From Leguminivora glycinivorella (Eukaryota > Arthropoda > Insecta > Lepidoptera > Tortricidae), in assembly GCF_023078275.1 (NCBI RefSeq), contig NC_062973.1, positions 23,368,956 through 23,432,955 of the forward strand: a DNA stretch of 64,000 bases, given 5' to 3'. Positions 54,844 to 64,000 of the stretch are shown in pieces. Under the pieces are notes generated by a model that worked only from the letters and a program-made list of their open reading frames with translations, ran no database searches and had not been told where the DNA came from. The first letter of the stretch is position 1. Each line of letters opens with the position of its first letter. A program made the position numbers and the translations under genes.

Positions 54844-55330
54844 AACTTAACTATTAACTATTTAGGTACTTATTGTTTTAAATTAATTGGTCTGAATTGT
54901 TGTACCTACTGACATCTAAAAACTGTGACATTCTTTATACCTTCTAATTTACTCAAATATTGCTCTTTTCTTATTTTAATGTTTAATCTCCTTTTATAAT
55001 AGACGTATCTTTATGAATTTTAATTATTTTTTTTTCTCATGTTGAACCTAAGTTGCTAAACAATATTTGAGATACCAAATAATGTAAATTGTTATGTAAT
55101 TTAATTATGGTGGGCCTAGCTTACTGTCTTCTTTTTCTCCCCTTGTTTGACATATAATTATCGTTAAGAATTGAATAATAAAATTATTGTTATAAGTAAC
55201 TTAAGATAAATTAGCTAGTAAGGAATTAATTTGCATGACTTTTTGAAGTCTAAATGTACGCTCATATAACCATTGTAACATCTTATTGTACTACATTTAT
55301 AGCAAATAAATATATTAAATATTAAATTAA
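54844..55330 (+). other. LINE 3' UTR and tail
   Basis: AT-rich 3' UTR with several AATAAA words (for example at about 55175 and 55306) and an A-rich end. After it the sequence returns to GGATAG-type repeats. Confidence 0.75.
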
Positions 55331-55780
55331 AAGGATAGAGATAGGGACAGGAATAAGAATAGGGATTGGGGTCGGACTAATCGGTCGGCAATCGATATCT
55401 AGGCAGTGTAAAATGCAGGTGGCTCAGTGCGAAGGGATTAGTAAGTAGGCATCGGCGAGTATCCTGCATCCGTAATAACTATTGCATTCAATGAACTGTA
55501 AGAAGATCGTTGTTTGCTTGCCTTTTATATGTTTACGTTTGCAATAAGTATAAGGAAAATGGAAAAAATTGTAAGCGATAATGCAAGGAAGTACTTTTTA
55601 CCCTACCGACCATAGCGTCGAGATACTGGCTATGTGGGTTGTATGAAGTTTCCCCAGTATAAATATTTATATAGGTAAAATACAAACATATTCGTACCTA
55701 CTACCTACGCTGTGGTCGCTGTGTAACAATTCTACAATCATTGCAAGAATTTCTTTTAAATCAATAGTAATATGTGTAAG

Positions 55781-55867
55781 GTACAGTCAGCCAAAAAAGT
55801 GGTTTAAGTACCACTTTTCGATCAATAGAGTCGAAAAGTGGTAAACCACTTTCTTGGCTGACCGTAC
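55781..55867. mobile_element. 87-bp hairpin MITE, TACAGTCA family
   Basis: Ends GTACAGTCAGCCAAAAAAG / CTTTCTTGGCTGACCGTAC. An inner hairpin repeats ACCACTTTTCGA inverted, so the unit is a double hairpin. Inserted beside the right half of a family L MITE. Confidence 0.8.
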
Positions 55868-55925
55868 AGCAAATAGATCAGTTACAATGGCCCCCCAGTC
55901 CAGAATTGTCCCGCTTTACCTTAAT
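55868..55925. repeat. MITE family L, right half
   Basis: 'CAGTTACAATGGCCCCCCAG' and 'AATTGTCCCGCTTTACCTTA' match the right end of 41611-41833. Confidence 0.7.
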
Positions 55926-56021
55926 CGAAGTAATCGCGGACAGATGTACCTACAAAGAAACCTACGGATCCAAATGAAAATCTTATTTTTTGTAAACGTT
56001 TCAATAAGAATACTTTTATTA

Positions 56022-56050
56022 CGCGGGCGAAGCCGCGGGTAAAAGCTAGT
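56022..56050 (+). repeat. Helitron-like 3'-end fragment
   Basis: GCGGGCGAAGCCGCGGGT hairpin followed by AAAAGCTAG, then T. Only the 3' end is present. Confidence 0.6.
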
Positions 56051-56429
56051 TATTTATATTTATTTATTTATTCATGAACAATAACAATTGTGTCTGAATG
56101 TACTACATCTAAATATTAATCTAACATGCATAAATTTTACAACATATAGTAAAAGCCAAATGCAAATTAGTTGCATACTACTTAAAAGAAAAGGTAAATA
56201 AGCCTTGTATTTAAATAAAATATAAGACTAACGTCATTGTGTCTTAAAACTTTTATAGGTATATTATGAAGGTTTTTTTTAAATATTTTTATGTTAACTA
56301 TCGAGATTTTAGTTTTAATTACTTACTTAAAATAACCAAGAAAACCTTTAAACTCACCTGAACACAAAAAGGATCAATCGCGTAATTTAAAGATAGGCTA
56401 AGAATTATTAAAAATATGGAAGTAGATTA

Positions 56430-56722
56430 ACAATGAAGTCCAAGTTACAGAGGTCATAGATTGACTGTGTCTCAGGTACAGAGGTAAATTTTTATAAAAT
56501 TCTTAACAAACAATTAAGTTCATATACATTTCAAATATAGTCTCAGTAACAGAGGTAAAATACACACTCTGTCTCACTAATAGAGGGGAATGTGACTATA
56601 AAATCGAAAAGGCTAATACTACTAATAGAGGTAAATCGGTGCGAAAGTGTCTGGACCACACCTTGGGTCCCAACTAAAAAGGTTTCACACTTATCCAGGT
56701 CCCACTTAACCAGGTTTCACTG
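56430..56722 (+). repeat. subterminal repeats and right end of pogo-like element
   Basis: TCTCAGGTACAGAGG, TCTCAGTAACAGAGG, TCTCACTAATAGAGG and ACTACTAATAGAGG precede CACTTATCCAGGTCCCACTT and the right inverted end. The repeats read in the same direction as those at the left end. Confidence 0.75.
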
Positions 56723-57024
56723 TTAACATTTTGGTTTGTCTAAATTATTATACAGTTTCCATTTTGTTAAGTAAACCAATTCCCAATCCCCTTCCATGAA
56801 ATACGAGAAACAACACTTTTATCTAAATTATGAATGAAACGTACCTCCACAAAAACTATAGAAGTTTATTTTTGTTTAGTGTACACTTATAAGGTACAGC
56901 GGGGCACATCCCAACTGGGGGGCAATTGTAACTGATTCATTTTTTCCATTATTACACTATTAGGTTGAGTTCCACATGTATCCACCGAACAGCGGACACT
57001 CTAATTAATATATACTCAAAGACA

Positions 57025-57449
57025 ATACTGACATTGAACGTGAACGTAGGGCCTTGTCTATAAGAGCTAACATGATTGCCCGCAGGTTTGCACGTTGCTC
57101 TAGGGACAGCAAAATAACTCTTTTCAGGGCTTTTTGTACCAACTTTTACACGTGCAGCCTGTGGAGCAAATTTACAATAAAGTCTTACAAGGCCCTACAA
57201 GTTCAATACAATAATGCGTTCCGGGTTTTGATGGGGCTGCCGCGCTATTGTAGTGCGTCACAAATGTTCGCTGATGCAGGAGTAACGTGCTTTAAAGCGG
57301 CAATGCGCCTGCGAGCCGCCTCGCTCGTACGACGCGTGCGCGCCAGCCCCAACACCATCCTGGCCATGATTGCGGACAGACTTGACTGTCCGTACATAGT
57401 GCACTGTTGTGAACTTCACAAGCCCAGTAACGGTGTACTATTTAGTTAA
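57025..57449 (+). pseudogene. 5'-truncated LINE, C-terminal RT fragment
   Basis: Plus-strand open frame from about 57028 (IERERRALSIRANMIARRFA) to TAA ending at 57449. Blocks SCSLWSKFTIKSYKALQVQY-like, NNAFRVLMGLPRYCSASQMF and RLRAASLVRRVRASPNTILA are typical of the region after the RT domain in a common moth non-LTR family. The catalytic domains are missing. The frame is intact; the upstream edge is the truncation point within the MITE. A 3' UTR with 'CATGAGCTTGAAATAAATG' and a TTTAA-repeat tail follows to about 57597. The clade is uncertain. Confidence 0.8.
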
Positions 57450-57532
57450 GTTATTTATTGTATCACTAACATAGTTTTTAAGTATTATTGTACATAACTA
57501 ACATCTTATGAGCCATGAGCTTGAAATAAATG

Positions 57533-57597
57533 AAATTTAATTTAATTTAATTTAATTTTAATTTAATTTAAAATTTAATTTTTAATTTAATAATGAA
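57533..57597 (+). repeat. TTTAA-repeat LINE tail
   Basis: About eleven imperfect TTTAA/TTTAAT units directly after the LINE 3' end, expected for a LINE with a microsatellite tail. Confidence 0.8.
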
Positions 57598-57664
57598 AAC
57601 ATTGGATCGAAAAAAAATTATCAGTTGCATTTGCCCCCAGTCGAATTTGCCCCGCTGTACCTTA

Positions 57665-58263
57665 GTTTACTTTCTTCATATCTGAAATATAGAGTGTAAA
57701 ACTACAGGCACGGAAAGTGAACGATTGGCATATTATTATCTATTGTCTACGCGCACATATAGATATAGTATAACGTAGTCAATCCATAATTCACTGTATC
57801 CCCGCAAACCATTTTGTCCCACAACAAACAACGTTATTGATACAAAATGAAATAAAAACGATCGCGCGGCCAAAGTAAACATCGCTGATAAATACAATAA
57901 ATGTAATGTTTTTCAGCTAAAGCACAGTATAATAAAGAGTACTATTGTACATTATGGCCACTCCCGCTCCCCGCTGAAAGTGCCCCCACCCCCTCTCGGA
58001 TACCTCACAGTTATCGCCTGTCAAAAACGCAAACAGTCGACCTGCCATATCTGACTCATTCAAGCACGGTACGCGTGCACCTACACGAGCTTAGAATGTG
58101 TGCTAGGAACGCGCCTCTTTCATATATTTGATCGCCAGTGTCCGAGATGTGGCTAAAGTATAACATTGCGACTTTTTGCAGCCATAAAAACAAAAAAGTC
58201 TAGATAAATTATACGATGTACCTAATCCAACAAATACAAATATCGAAGTGACGAAAAAAAATA
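57665..58263. other. no recognised feature
   Basis: Nothing recognised; a C-rich patch lies at 57960-58000. Confidence 0.4.
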
Positions 58264-58440
58264 TCCATACTAGTATTATAAATGGGAAAGTGTGTGTGTC
58301 TGTTTGTTTGTCCGCCTTTCACGGCAAAATGAAGCAACGAGTTGACGTGATTTTTTAAAGTGGAGATAGTTGAAGTGATGGAGAGTGACATAGGCTACTT
58401 TTTGTATCTTTCTAACGCGAGCGAAGCGGGGAAAAGCTAG
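58264..58440 (+). mobile_element. Helitron-like non-autonomous element, 177 bp, complete
   Basis: Starts TCCATACTAGTATTATAAAT after A and ends GCGAGCGAAGCGGGGAAAAGCTAG before T. Start, hairpin, CTAG end and A/T target all match the Helitron layout. No inverted repeats, no target duplication. Helitron versus Helentron subgroup is not decided. Confidence 0.75.
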
Positions 58441-59045
58441 TAAATAATAAATCTGCGTTTGAAAGTTGACGTCGCAGAAAATTATAAATAAGCCTGTCAC
58501 ATTTTTCCCAAACATTTATGTGTTAATATAATTAATCTAATTTTATTTTTTCTCCCAAAATATTATCACAAAAATAACATTGTGAAACTTGTCATGAGAC
58601 GTCAGAATACTCAAACATCTTCCACCCAAAATACTCCAGTTTTTCGATCATCTGAACCTTCGAGTTCGTAAATTTTTCATGCCGTAAGAAGTGTTTGCGA
58701 ACAGGAAATGAGCAAACGTAAAAATAAAATTTGGAGATATCTCAAATGTAAGTTACGCGTGAAACGAAACGTCGGCGTTTTCCGACATTCCCGTATTCAG
58801 GTGCAAATTGTTCTTTAAAAATGTTCCACATTTTGGCCTCAATACAATGTTACACATTTTGGTTCAATGGAATTTTAACTTTCATGTGAATAAATAAAGT
58901 AGCAAGTTAAAATGTCACTGGGATCAAAATTTTTTGTATGGTACCCACCACCATTAATTATTACAATAAAACTCTTTGAATCATCCTATATGCAGCGTGA
59001 CGTCAAATTGATGTCATCAGCATGAAAGTTATGGGCCCTGCTGAT
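58441..59045. other. no recognised feature
   Basis: Nothing recognised. Confidence 0.4.
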
Positions 59046-59141
59046 GTACAGTCAACAACACAGCTGTGAACACAAAGTGGCAAAAATATGTATACAAAAC
59101 TTTATTGCCTGTACATTAAGGTGCTGTGTTGTTGACTGTAC
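59046..59141. mobile_element. 96-bp MITE, TACAGTCA family
   Basis: Ends GTACAGTCAACAACACAGC / GCTGTGTTGTTGACTGTAC are inverted repeats of about 18-19 bp. The outer core TACAGTCA is shared with 55781-55867 and 23710-23873. Confidence 0.8.
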
Positions 59142-59238
59142 TACGACTCTATGGCGTGCTACGACGTGGGCAAGTGCTACGAAGTAAACGGAGTACAATG
59201 CAAGACTTGTATTTTGATCACATAATTTTTAAGAAAAA

Positions 59239-59988
59239 AAAACCGCCTTCCTTTGGGGTTCTGGTGATAAATACTTTCAAATGTTGGATTATGTTATCAA
59301 TTCGTCTGTATATTTTTTAATGTTTGTTATTCGATACCTCCGTCATTTCTGAACCAATTTTGAAATCTGGATGATTCTGAAGTACTTACAGATGAGAATG
59401 ATTATCAGAACGGAACTCTAACCAGGGGCGGCTCACTCTTCATCAGCAGTTCCACTGCACCAAATGTCACTGTTCTGGACGTAAGTGCATGCTGTTCTTA
59501 TAAAAATACCAAAGTCACTATAAGTGTGCCGTTCAGATTTGAGGAGTTCCGTTCTGACCATCATCAGCAATTCCACTGCACCAAATATCACTGTTCTGGA
59601 CGTAAGTGCATGCTGTTCTTATAAAAATACCAAAGTCACTATAAGTGTGCCGTTCAGATTTGAGGAGTTCCATTCTGACCATCATCAGGAGTTCCACTGC
59701 ACCAAATGTCACTGTTCCGTACGTAAATGCATGCTGTTCCTTTAAAAACACAAAAATCACCATATGTATGCCTTTCAGATTTGAGGAGTTCCCTCGATTT
59801 CTCCAGGATCCCATCATCAGAACTGGGTTCTGAGAAAAATGGGACCAATCTGTATGCATATACATTCAATCAAAAGAAAAATTTTCAAAATCGGTCTAGT
59901 AACGACGGAGATATCGAGGAACAAACATTAAAAAAAAAAAAAAAACATACAGACGATTCCCCTTCCTTTGAGATTTGGAAGGCGGTTA
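59239..59988. mobile_element. element with CCGCCTTCCTTTG ends and internal 121-bp repeats
   Basis: 'AAACCGCCTTCCTTTGGGG' on the left and 'TTTGGAAGGCGGTTAAAA' on the right are complementary across about 12-13 bp; CCTTCCTTTG recurs just inside the right end. Between them are three 121-bp tandem units (59450-59815). Non-coding. Class unknown. Confidence 0.6.
59450..59815 (+). repeat. 121-bp tandem repeat, three units
   Basis: 'TTCCACTGCACCAAAT' starts at 59450, 59571 and 59692. Units also share 'AGATTTGAGGAGTTCC' and 'CATGCTGTTC'. The third unit is the most diverged. Confidence 0.9.
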
Positions 59989-60730
59989 AAAAACAATATA
60001 AACATATTGTACAACATAAAACAATATACAATTATACTATACACACCTAATTTCAGTATAAAAAAATATATGTCAAAAACATTTTTGACATATTTAATTT
60101 TTTTAATCGGTTTTTTAAGTAGAACGGACGTGTGATCTGGCGATTTCATCACGTATGATGAAATCTCGAGATCACATGAAAGCTTAACATGCCTTTGATC
60201 GATAGCTGTCATTGATACCACTTATTACTTCCTCTTAATCTAGATTACGTCACGTTCAATATCACCAGTTACCTCATTCACTAAAACATCTTAACTCTGA
60301 CCCGATAACCAATATATCTTGACCTCAAGATACAATGCAAGTGAGCATTATCGTGGATCAGTCTTATACTGGTTCGCAAGATATGCCCTTAGTAAGATAT
60401 AAAGCGCCAAAGCTTAAACGAAAAGTGTTTATGACGTAACAAAATTATATCATAATCAAATTGGTTACGCGCGCCCCTGCTTTCCCAACAACGCTGTTAC
60501 ATATGTGCAGAATAAAGCAGACATCATCCAATTGAAATATAATTGAAGTTTCCGAATATACCTGTAACTTAGTATCGCGTGTATAGGTGCATAGATATGG
60601 AGGGATCGGGTGGGATTAAAAGATAGACATCAGAACATAAACATGAGACCCTTTATCTGTCGCAAAACGGGGCCGCATATATATCAATAATAAGTTTGGT
60701 CAATATTTGCGGGCCTACATTCGTATATTT
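59989..60730. other. no gene recognised
   Basis: A short inverted repeat lies near 60060-60090 (TATGTCAAAAA / TTTTTGACATA) and another near 60130-60175 (TGTGATCTGG, GAGATCACA). Otherwise nothing recognised. Confidence 0.45.
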
Positions 60731-61138
60731 TAGAGATGGGCCGAATATTCGGTAAATATTCGGTATTCGGCATATTCGGCAACTTTTTCAATGTTCGTCT
60801 TCGGACGAATGATTCGGTTGCATTGCCGAATATTTACCGAATAAACAAAGTAAATAACTAATGAAGATCTTACGTATTCCATTGGATAATAATAAGCTCC
60901 TATTTTAGTAGCTTTCTAAGGAACTACTAAAAAGAGATAATTACCTATGCGTCAAAATATCAATGTAATATATAACCATTATGTCCATTATCAATCATTT
61001 AATAGTTTTAATATTAACATCCGCTTTAAAAATATGGCGTAACCGAATATTCCGCCGAATGTTCAGTTCGGTAACAGCTAAACCGAATGTTCGGCCGAAT
61101 ATTCGTATTCGGCAAAGTCCATATTTGGCCCATCTCTA
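60731..61138. mobile_element. hAT-like non-autonomous element, 408 bp
   Basis: Inverted ends TAGAGATGGGCC / GGCCCATCTCTA flanked by a perfect 8-bp duplication GTATATTT (60723-60730 and 61139-61146). Both ends are filled with reiterated ATTCGG/CCGAAT words. Non-coding. Confidence 0.92.
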
Positions 61139-61362
61139 GTATATTTAATAAGAGGTGTGGCGTTAACTAATAAATTGAGCTGATAGACGTAAAGTATCTA
61201 ATTATAAGGGTTAATCAACTCCGCTTCAGTTTCCATGGTTCCGCTTTTTGGGTTCATCTGTAGAAATGTTGTCTTGCATGAATTCGTATGCGATAGACCA
61301 TTCAAAAGAGCAGGGACAAGTAATTTTTTTAAGTAAATGAAAATAATATCCTTACCCCTTTA

Positions 61363-61492
61363 TTCATAAACGTACACTAAAGTTATCAAACCGATAAAGT
61401 TCGTTTGTCCCTTTCTATCACACTAATATGTTGGAAAGGGACAAACGAACTTTATCGGCTTGATAACTTTACTGTGTTTATGAATAATAAAG
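61363..61492. mobile_element. TA-flanked MITE, family K, copy 2
   Basis: Palindromic around 'AAAGGGACAAACGAACTTTA' with 'CCCTTTATTCATAAACG' at the left. The right end is decayed. Confidence 0.75.
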
Positions 61493-61672
61493 TGATACAC
61501 ACATACGTTATTCATAACTTCGAAAACTATTTTTCAGTACAGATGGTGTTTTTTTTACGCACTAGTGCGAGAAGTGGTTCATTATATGCCAGGTCGAAAC
61601 TTCGGACGCTCATCTGTACTGAAAAACGTCGTACGATACTCGTGCGAAAAGGAAATTCGTAACTCGTGTCGA

Positions 61673-63288
61673 TTTTTTTTTTTTTTTTTTTTTTTAATTT
61701 ATTTAACAAATAAGTACATTATATTTTTCACATTTATGTTTCTCGCCAAACTGTCTTGCAGTTTGTTGGCGAGATAGCGCTCATTTTTAACATTTATATA
61801 TATAGTATACTTAGGTACTTACATATTTATTAGGCACTAATTAACTTAAAACTATTTACATGCAATGCGCAAGCTTATGTTATCATTATTACATGCTAAT
61901 GCTTCCTGGACTACTCAATTACACTTATACTGTATAAGAATGTCCTATAATATCTATTTATTTATTTATTTATTTATTTATACTTTAGGTAGGTAGATAA
62001 ATATCTTAGGGCAATTTCTCCAATAGCGTTTCTTTTAACTTTTTCTTTAATTCTGCTATGGTACATCTATTTTCTTCCCTTAGCAAGCTAATTTCATTAT
62101 ATAACTTTGGTACCAAAAACCTATTAGTCCTTTTGCCATAGTAGTTTTTAGCATTCCTTTGAACAACTTTTTTTAGCCTTATACTCTTTGTTGTATATTT
62201 ACTCTGTTTTTTTATTATATATTTATTATTATCATAATAGTTTTCTACTGCTAGTGTATATTGCACTTTTTGATGTATAGGCAGTATTTTACATATCTTG
62301 TACAATTTGTCATATTCCCCTTTAAGTTTCTTCTTAAATTTTTTACTTACCAAATATTTCATAGATCTTAACTGTATTTTTTTAATTTCTTCTAAATAAG
62401 TATGAAAAGTTCTACCATAAACACTAAGACCATAACTAATAATTGAGTCAACTAACGCGTAATACACAACTAGCATTGTTCTTTTACTAACTAAACTATT
62501 TAAATGATATAACTTACTTAGGACTGAACGGAGTTTGGAACAAACTGCAGTAACATGGTTTTTCCAGTTGAAATTGTTATCTACATGCATACCTAGATAT
62601 TTATAAGTACTGACATATTCTAAAGGTTCACAACTACAACTATGGATATTACCTATTCCATTGTGCAGACATTCGTAACTATGACCTACTATAGCATACT
62701 CATTATAATTAACAGTTTTTGCCTTTCGATTATATGGGGAATATATGTGCATACATTTTGTTTTTGACAAATTTATGATTATGCCGTTATCGTGAGCCCA
62801 TTTCACTACTCTGTCAAAGTCTCCTTGAATGTTATTATGGGCTACCGAAATATCGATGTCTGAAGCAAGTATGCACATATCGTCCGCATACATAAACACT
62901 TTACAGTCGGTCAGGACATTTACCACACTGTTGACAAGCATTACAAAGCCGACAGGGCCGTACACCGAGCCGGTGGGCACCCCGAGCGTGACGTCACACT
63001 CCGCGCCCGTGGCGCCGGCGACGCTCGTGCGTATGGTCCTGCCCGCCAGGTAGCTGCGGAACCAGTCGTGGACGGGGCCGGCGATGCCACACTCACTCAT
63101 GGCTTGAAGTAGCACCTCGTGCTCTAAAGTATCGAATGCCTTTTTATAATCTATAAAAAGTGCCAGAACTTGCTTACCTTCATTCAAACAGCTGTTTATT
63201 TCCTCTGAGAAGTGTGACAGCGCCGTCGCCGTACTCCGACCTCGCCGGAACCCGTGCTGTGCGTCCGCAAGTACTCCCATCGGTCGTG
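61673..63288 (-). mobile_element. 5'-truncated LINE with poly(A) tail
   Basis: About 1.6 kb. 23 T residues at 61673-61695 are the minus-strand poly(A) tail. The coding frame runs off the truncation near 63280. The host repeat GTGTCGAT is broken around the insert. Confidence 0.85.
62006..63280 (-). pseudogene. non-LTR reverse transcriptase, truncated
   Basis: 424 codons without a stop. Starts inside RT at AQHGFRRGRSTATALSHF, then LFIDYKKAFDTLEHEV (first aspartate), GVPTGSVYGPVGFVMLVN, and FMYADDMCIL with the catalytic pair. Downstream: NLSKTKCMH, TYKYLGMHVDNNFNWKNHV and a lysine-rich C-terminus ending in EKLP. N-terminal endonuclease and early RT blocks are lost by truncation, so it cannot act alone. 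The PTGSVYGP variant of the usual PQGSVLGP block is unusual. It belongs with APE-type non-LTR elements; the clade is not assigned. No frameshifts, so it is recent. Confidence 0.85.
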
Positions 63289-63352
63289 TTTTAATTTATC
63301 GCCACTCGTTTCGAACTTCCTTTTTTACGCACTTGTATCGTAATGTACTACC

Positions 63353-63633
63353 TATTTCGTTGGCACAGACTTATCTTTAATGTAAAAAAAATACGAATAT
63401 ACTTTTTTTAAACATTAAAGTACATAATAATTTAAATCAAACCAGTTTACGAAACAGTTCAAATGATGGATCAGATTACGTCAGCTGTCAGTTTCTCCCG
63501 GCTGTGCTAATAAAAACTTGCGCCGAAGAAAAGTAGGAAACAATGTTTTACAAGAGTGAAATAAAAAATGCCAAATCGGAAAAGTTGATGACAAACTCAA
63601 CAAGGATACTGCAATAATAATCAAATTAAAGCA
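63353..63633. other. no recognised feature
   Basis: Nothing recognised. Confidence 0.4.
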
Positions 63634-63951
63634 CTGGTGGCTTAGCGGTAAGAGCGTGCGACTTTCGATCCGGAGGTCACGGGTTCAAACCCGGCTCGTA
63701 CCAATGAGTTTTTCTGAACTTATATACGAAATGTCATTTGATATTTGCCAGTTGCTTTTTGGTGAAGGAAAACATCGTGAGGAAACCGGACTAATTCCAA
63801 TAAGGCCTAGTTACCCTTCGGGTTGGAAGGACAGATGGCAGTCGCTTTCGTAAAAACTAGTGCCTACGCCAAATCTTGGGATTCGTTGTCAAAGCAGACC
63901 CCACAGGCTCCCATGAGCCGTGGCAAATGCCGGGATAACGCAAGGAGGATG
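63634..63951 (+). mobile_element. tRNA-derived SINE, family 1, full copy
   Basis: Head 'GGTGGCTTAGCGGTAAGAGC' (box A), box B GGTTCAAACCC, body 'AGGAAACCGGACTAATTCC' and 'CCTTCGGGTTGGAAGG', and tail 'CCGGGATAACGCAAGGAGG'. Full length and in plus orientation. Confidence 0.85.
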
Positions 63952-64000
63952 ATAAATTTTCTAACTGCCATGTTGATGATATTTCAGCGTAAATATGTAT

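Larger units (their letters stand above)
49966..55330 (+). mobile_element. CR1/Jockey-group LINE with intact ORFs
   Basis: Plus-strand non-LTR element with ORF1 50415-51959 and ORF2 51871-54843, and a 3' UTR ending in an AAATTAAAA tail at 55330. GGGATA-type sequence lies on both sides, so insertion into the array is likely. The 5' limit could be 49966 or as late as about 50230. Confidence 0.85.
47290..56722. mobile_element. pogo/Tigger-like terminal repeats enclosing 9.4 kb
   Basis: Left end CAGTGAAACCTGGATAAGTG (47290) and right end complement (ending CAGGTTTCACTG at 56722) are inverted repeats of about 24 bp with one mismatch. Left flank ends in TA; right flank begins TT. Both ends carry several copies of an end-like motif, TCTCACTNATAGAGG. 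No pogo transposase was found. The interior is mostly other repeats, so this may be a small element swollen by insertions. Confidence 0.6.
56892..57664. mobile_element. MITE family L, split by a LINE fragment
   Basis: Left 'AAGGTACAGCGGGGCACAT' and right 'AATTTGCCCCGCTGTACCTT' are inverted ends; LINE sequence occupies about 57020-57597 between the halves. Confidence 0.85.
61531..63352 (-). repeat. repeat family J copy, split by a LINE
   Basis: 61531-61672 and about 63290-63352 are the two parts of one family J unit in reverse orientation, matching 22964-23104. LINE sequence separates them. Confidence 0.8.

Noticed and set aside
47290..56722. A giant autonomous transposon such as a Maverick
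   Set aside because: No integrase, polymerase B, capsid or ATPase genes are present; only repeats and a LINE lie between the ends.
63634..63720. Genuine tRNA at the SINE head
   Set aside because: Several dispersed copies with the same 3' body show that it is a SINE head.

Overview
The window looks like AT-rich lepidopteran (moth or butterfly) nuclear DNA made almost entirely of transposable elements. The evidence is repeat content: tRNA-derived SINEs with 3' parts familiar from moths, CR1/Jockey- and RTE-type LINE tails, Helitron-like ends with a GC hairpin before CTAG, many fold-back MITEs, and a DIRS-type retrotransposon. I see no host protein-coding gene, no rRNA and no convincing functional tRNA. 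The species assignment is inference.

Layout. 1-24 kb: a patchwork of short insertions. These include a dead mariner (4788-5714), two hAT-like elements with the same ends and perfect 8-bp target duplications (4438-4740, 16266-16795), SINEs with target duplications, Helitron-like fragments, a Harbinger-like fold-back element, and LINE 3' ends. 24.6-36.4 kb: one CR1/Jockey-type LINE on the minus strand, split by a 5.2-kb DIRS retrotransposon (24963-30171) in ORF2 and a 1.46-kb piggyBac-like non-autonomous element (33420-34880) in ORF1; the latter carries a smaller TA-flanked MITE. Removing the insertions restores the LINE reading frame at both sites. 36.4-47.3 kb: more SINEs, an RTE tail with a 15-bp target duplication, a 264-bp tandem repeat interrupted by a MITE, a 57-bp minisatellite carrying CCTAA runs, and nested MITEs.

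47.29-56.72 kb: pogo/Tigger-like inverted ends with many subterminal copies of an end-like motif enclose a 450-bp tandem repeat, about 0.9 kb of a GGGATA hexamer array, and a LINE with two intact overlapping ORFs (50415-51959 and 51871-54843). The LINE appears to have landed in the hexamer array. 56.9-64 kb: truncated LINEs inside older MITEs, a hAT-like element with an 8-bp target duplication, a 121-bp tandem repeat, a 5'-truncated LINE RT (62006-63280) and a terminal SINE.

How the parts work together: the intact LINE could supply APE and RT activities for target-primed retrotransposition; the DIRS encodes Gag, RT/RNase H/methyltransferase-like and tyrosine recombinase but carries frameshifts; the rest is non-autonomous or dead. 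The most informative features are the nested insertion stack, the DIRS terminal architecture with a probable gag intron, the piggyBac-like element with repeated short palindromes, the pogo-like ends, and a SINE-like family whose tRNA-like module lies well inside its 5' end.
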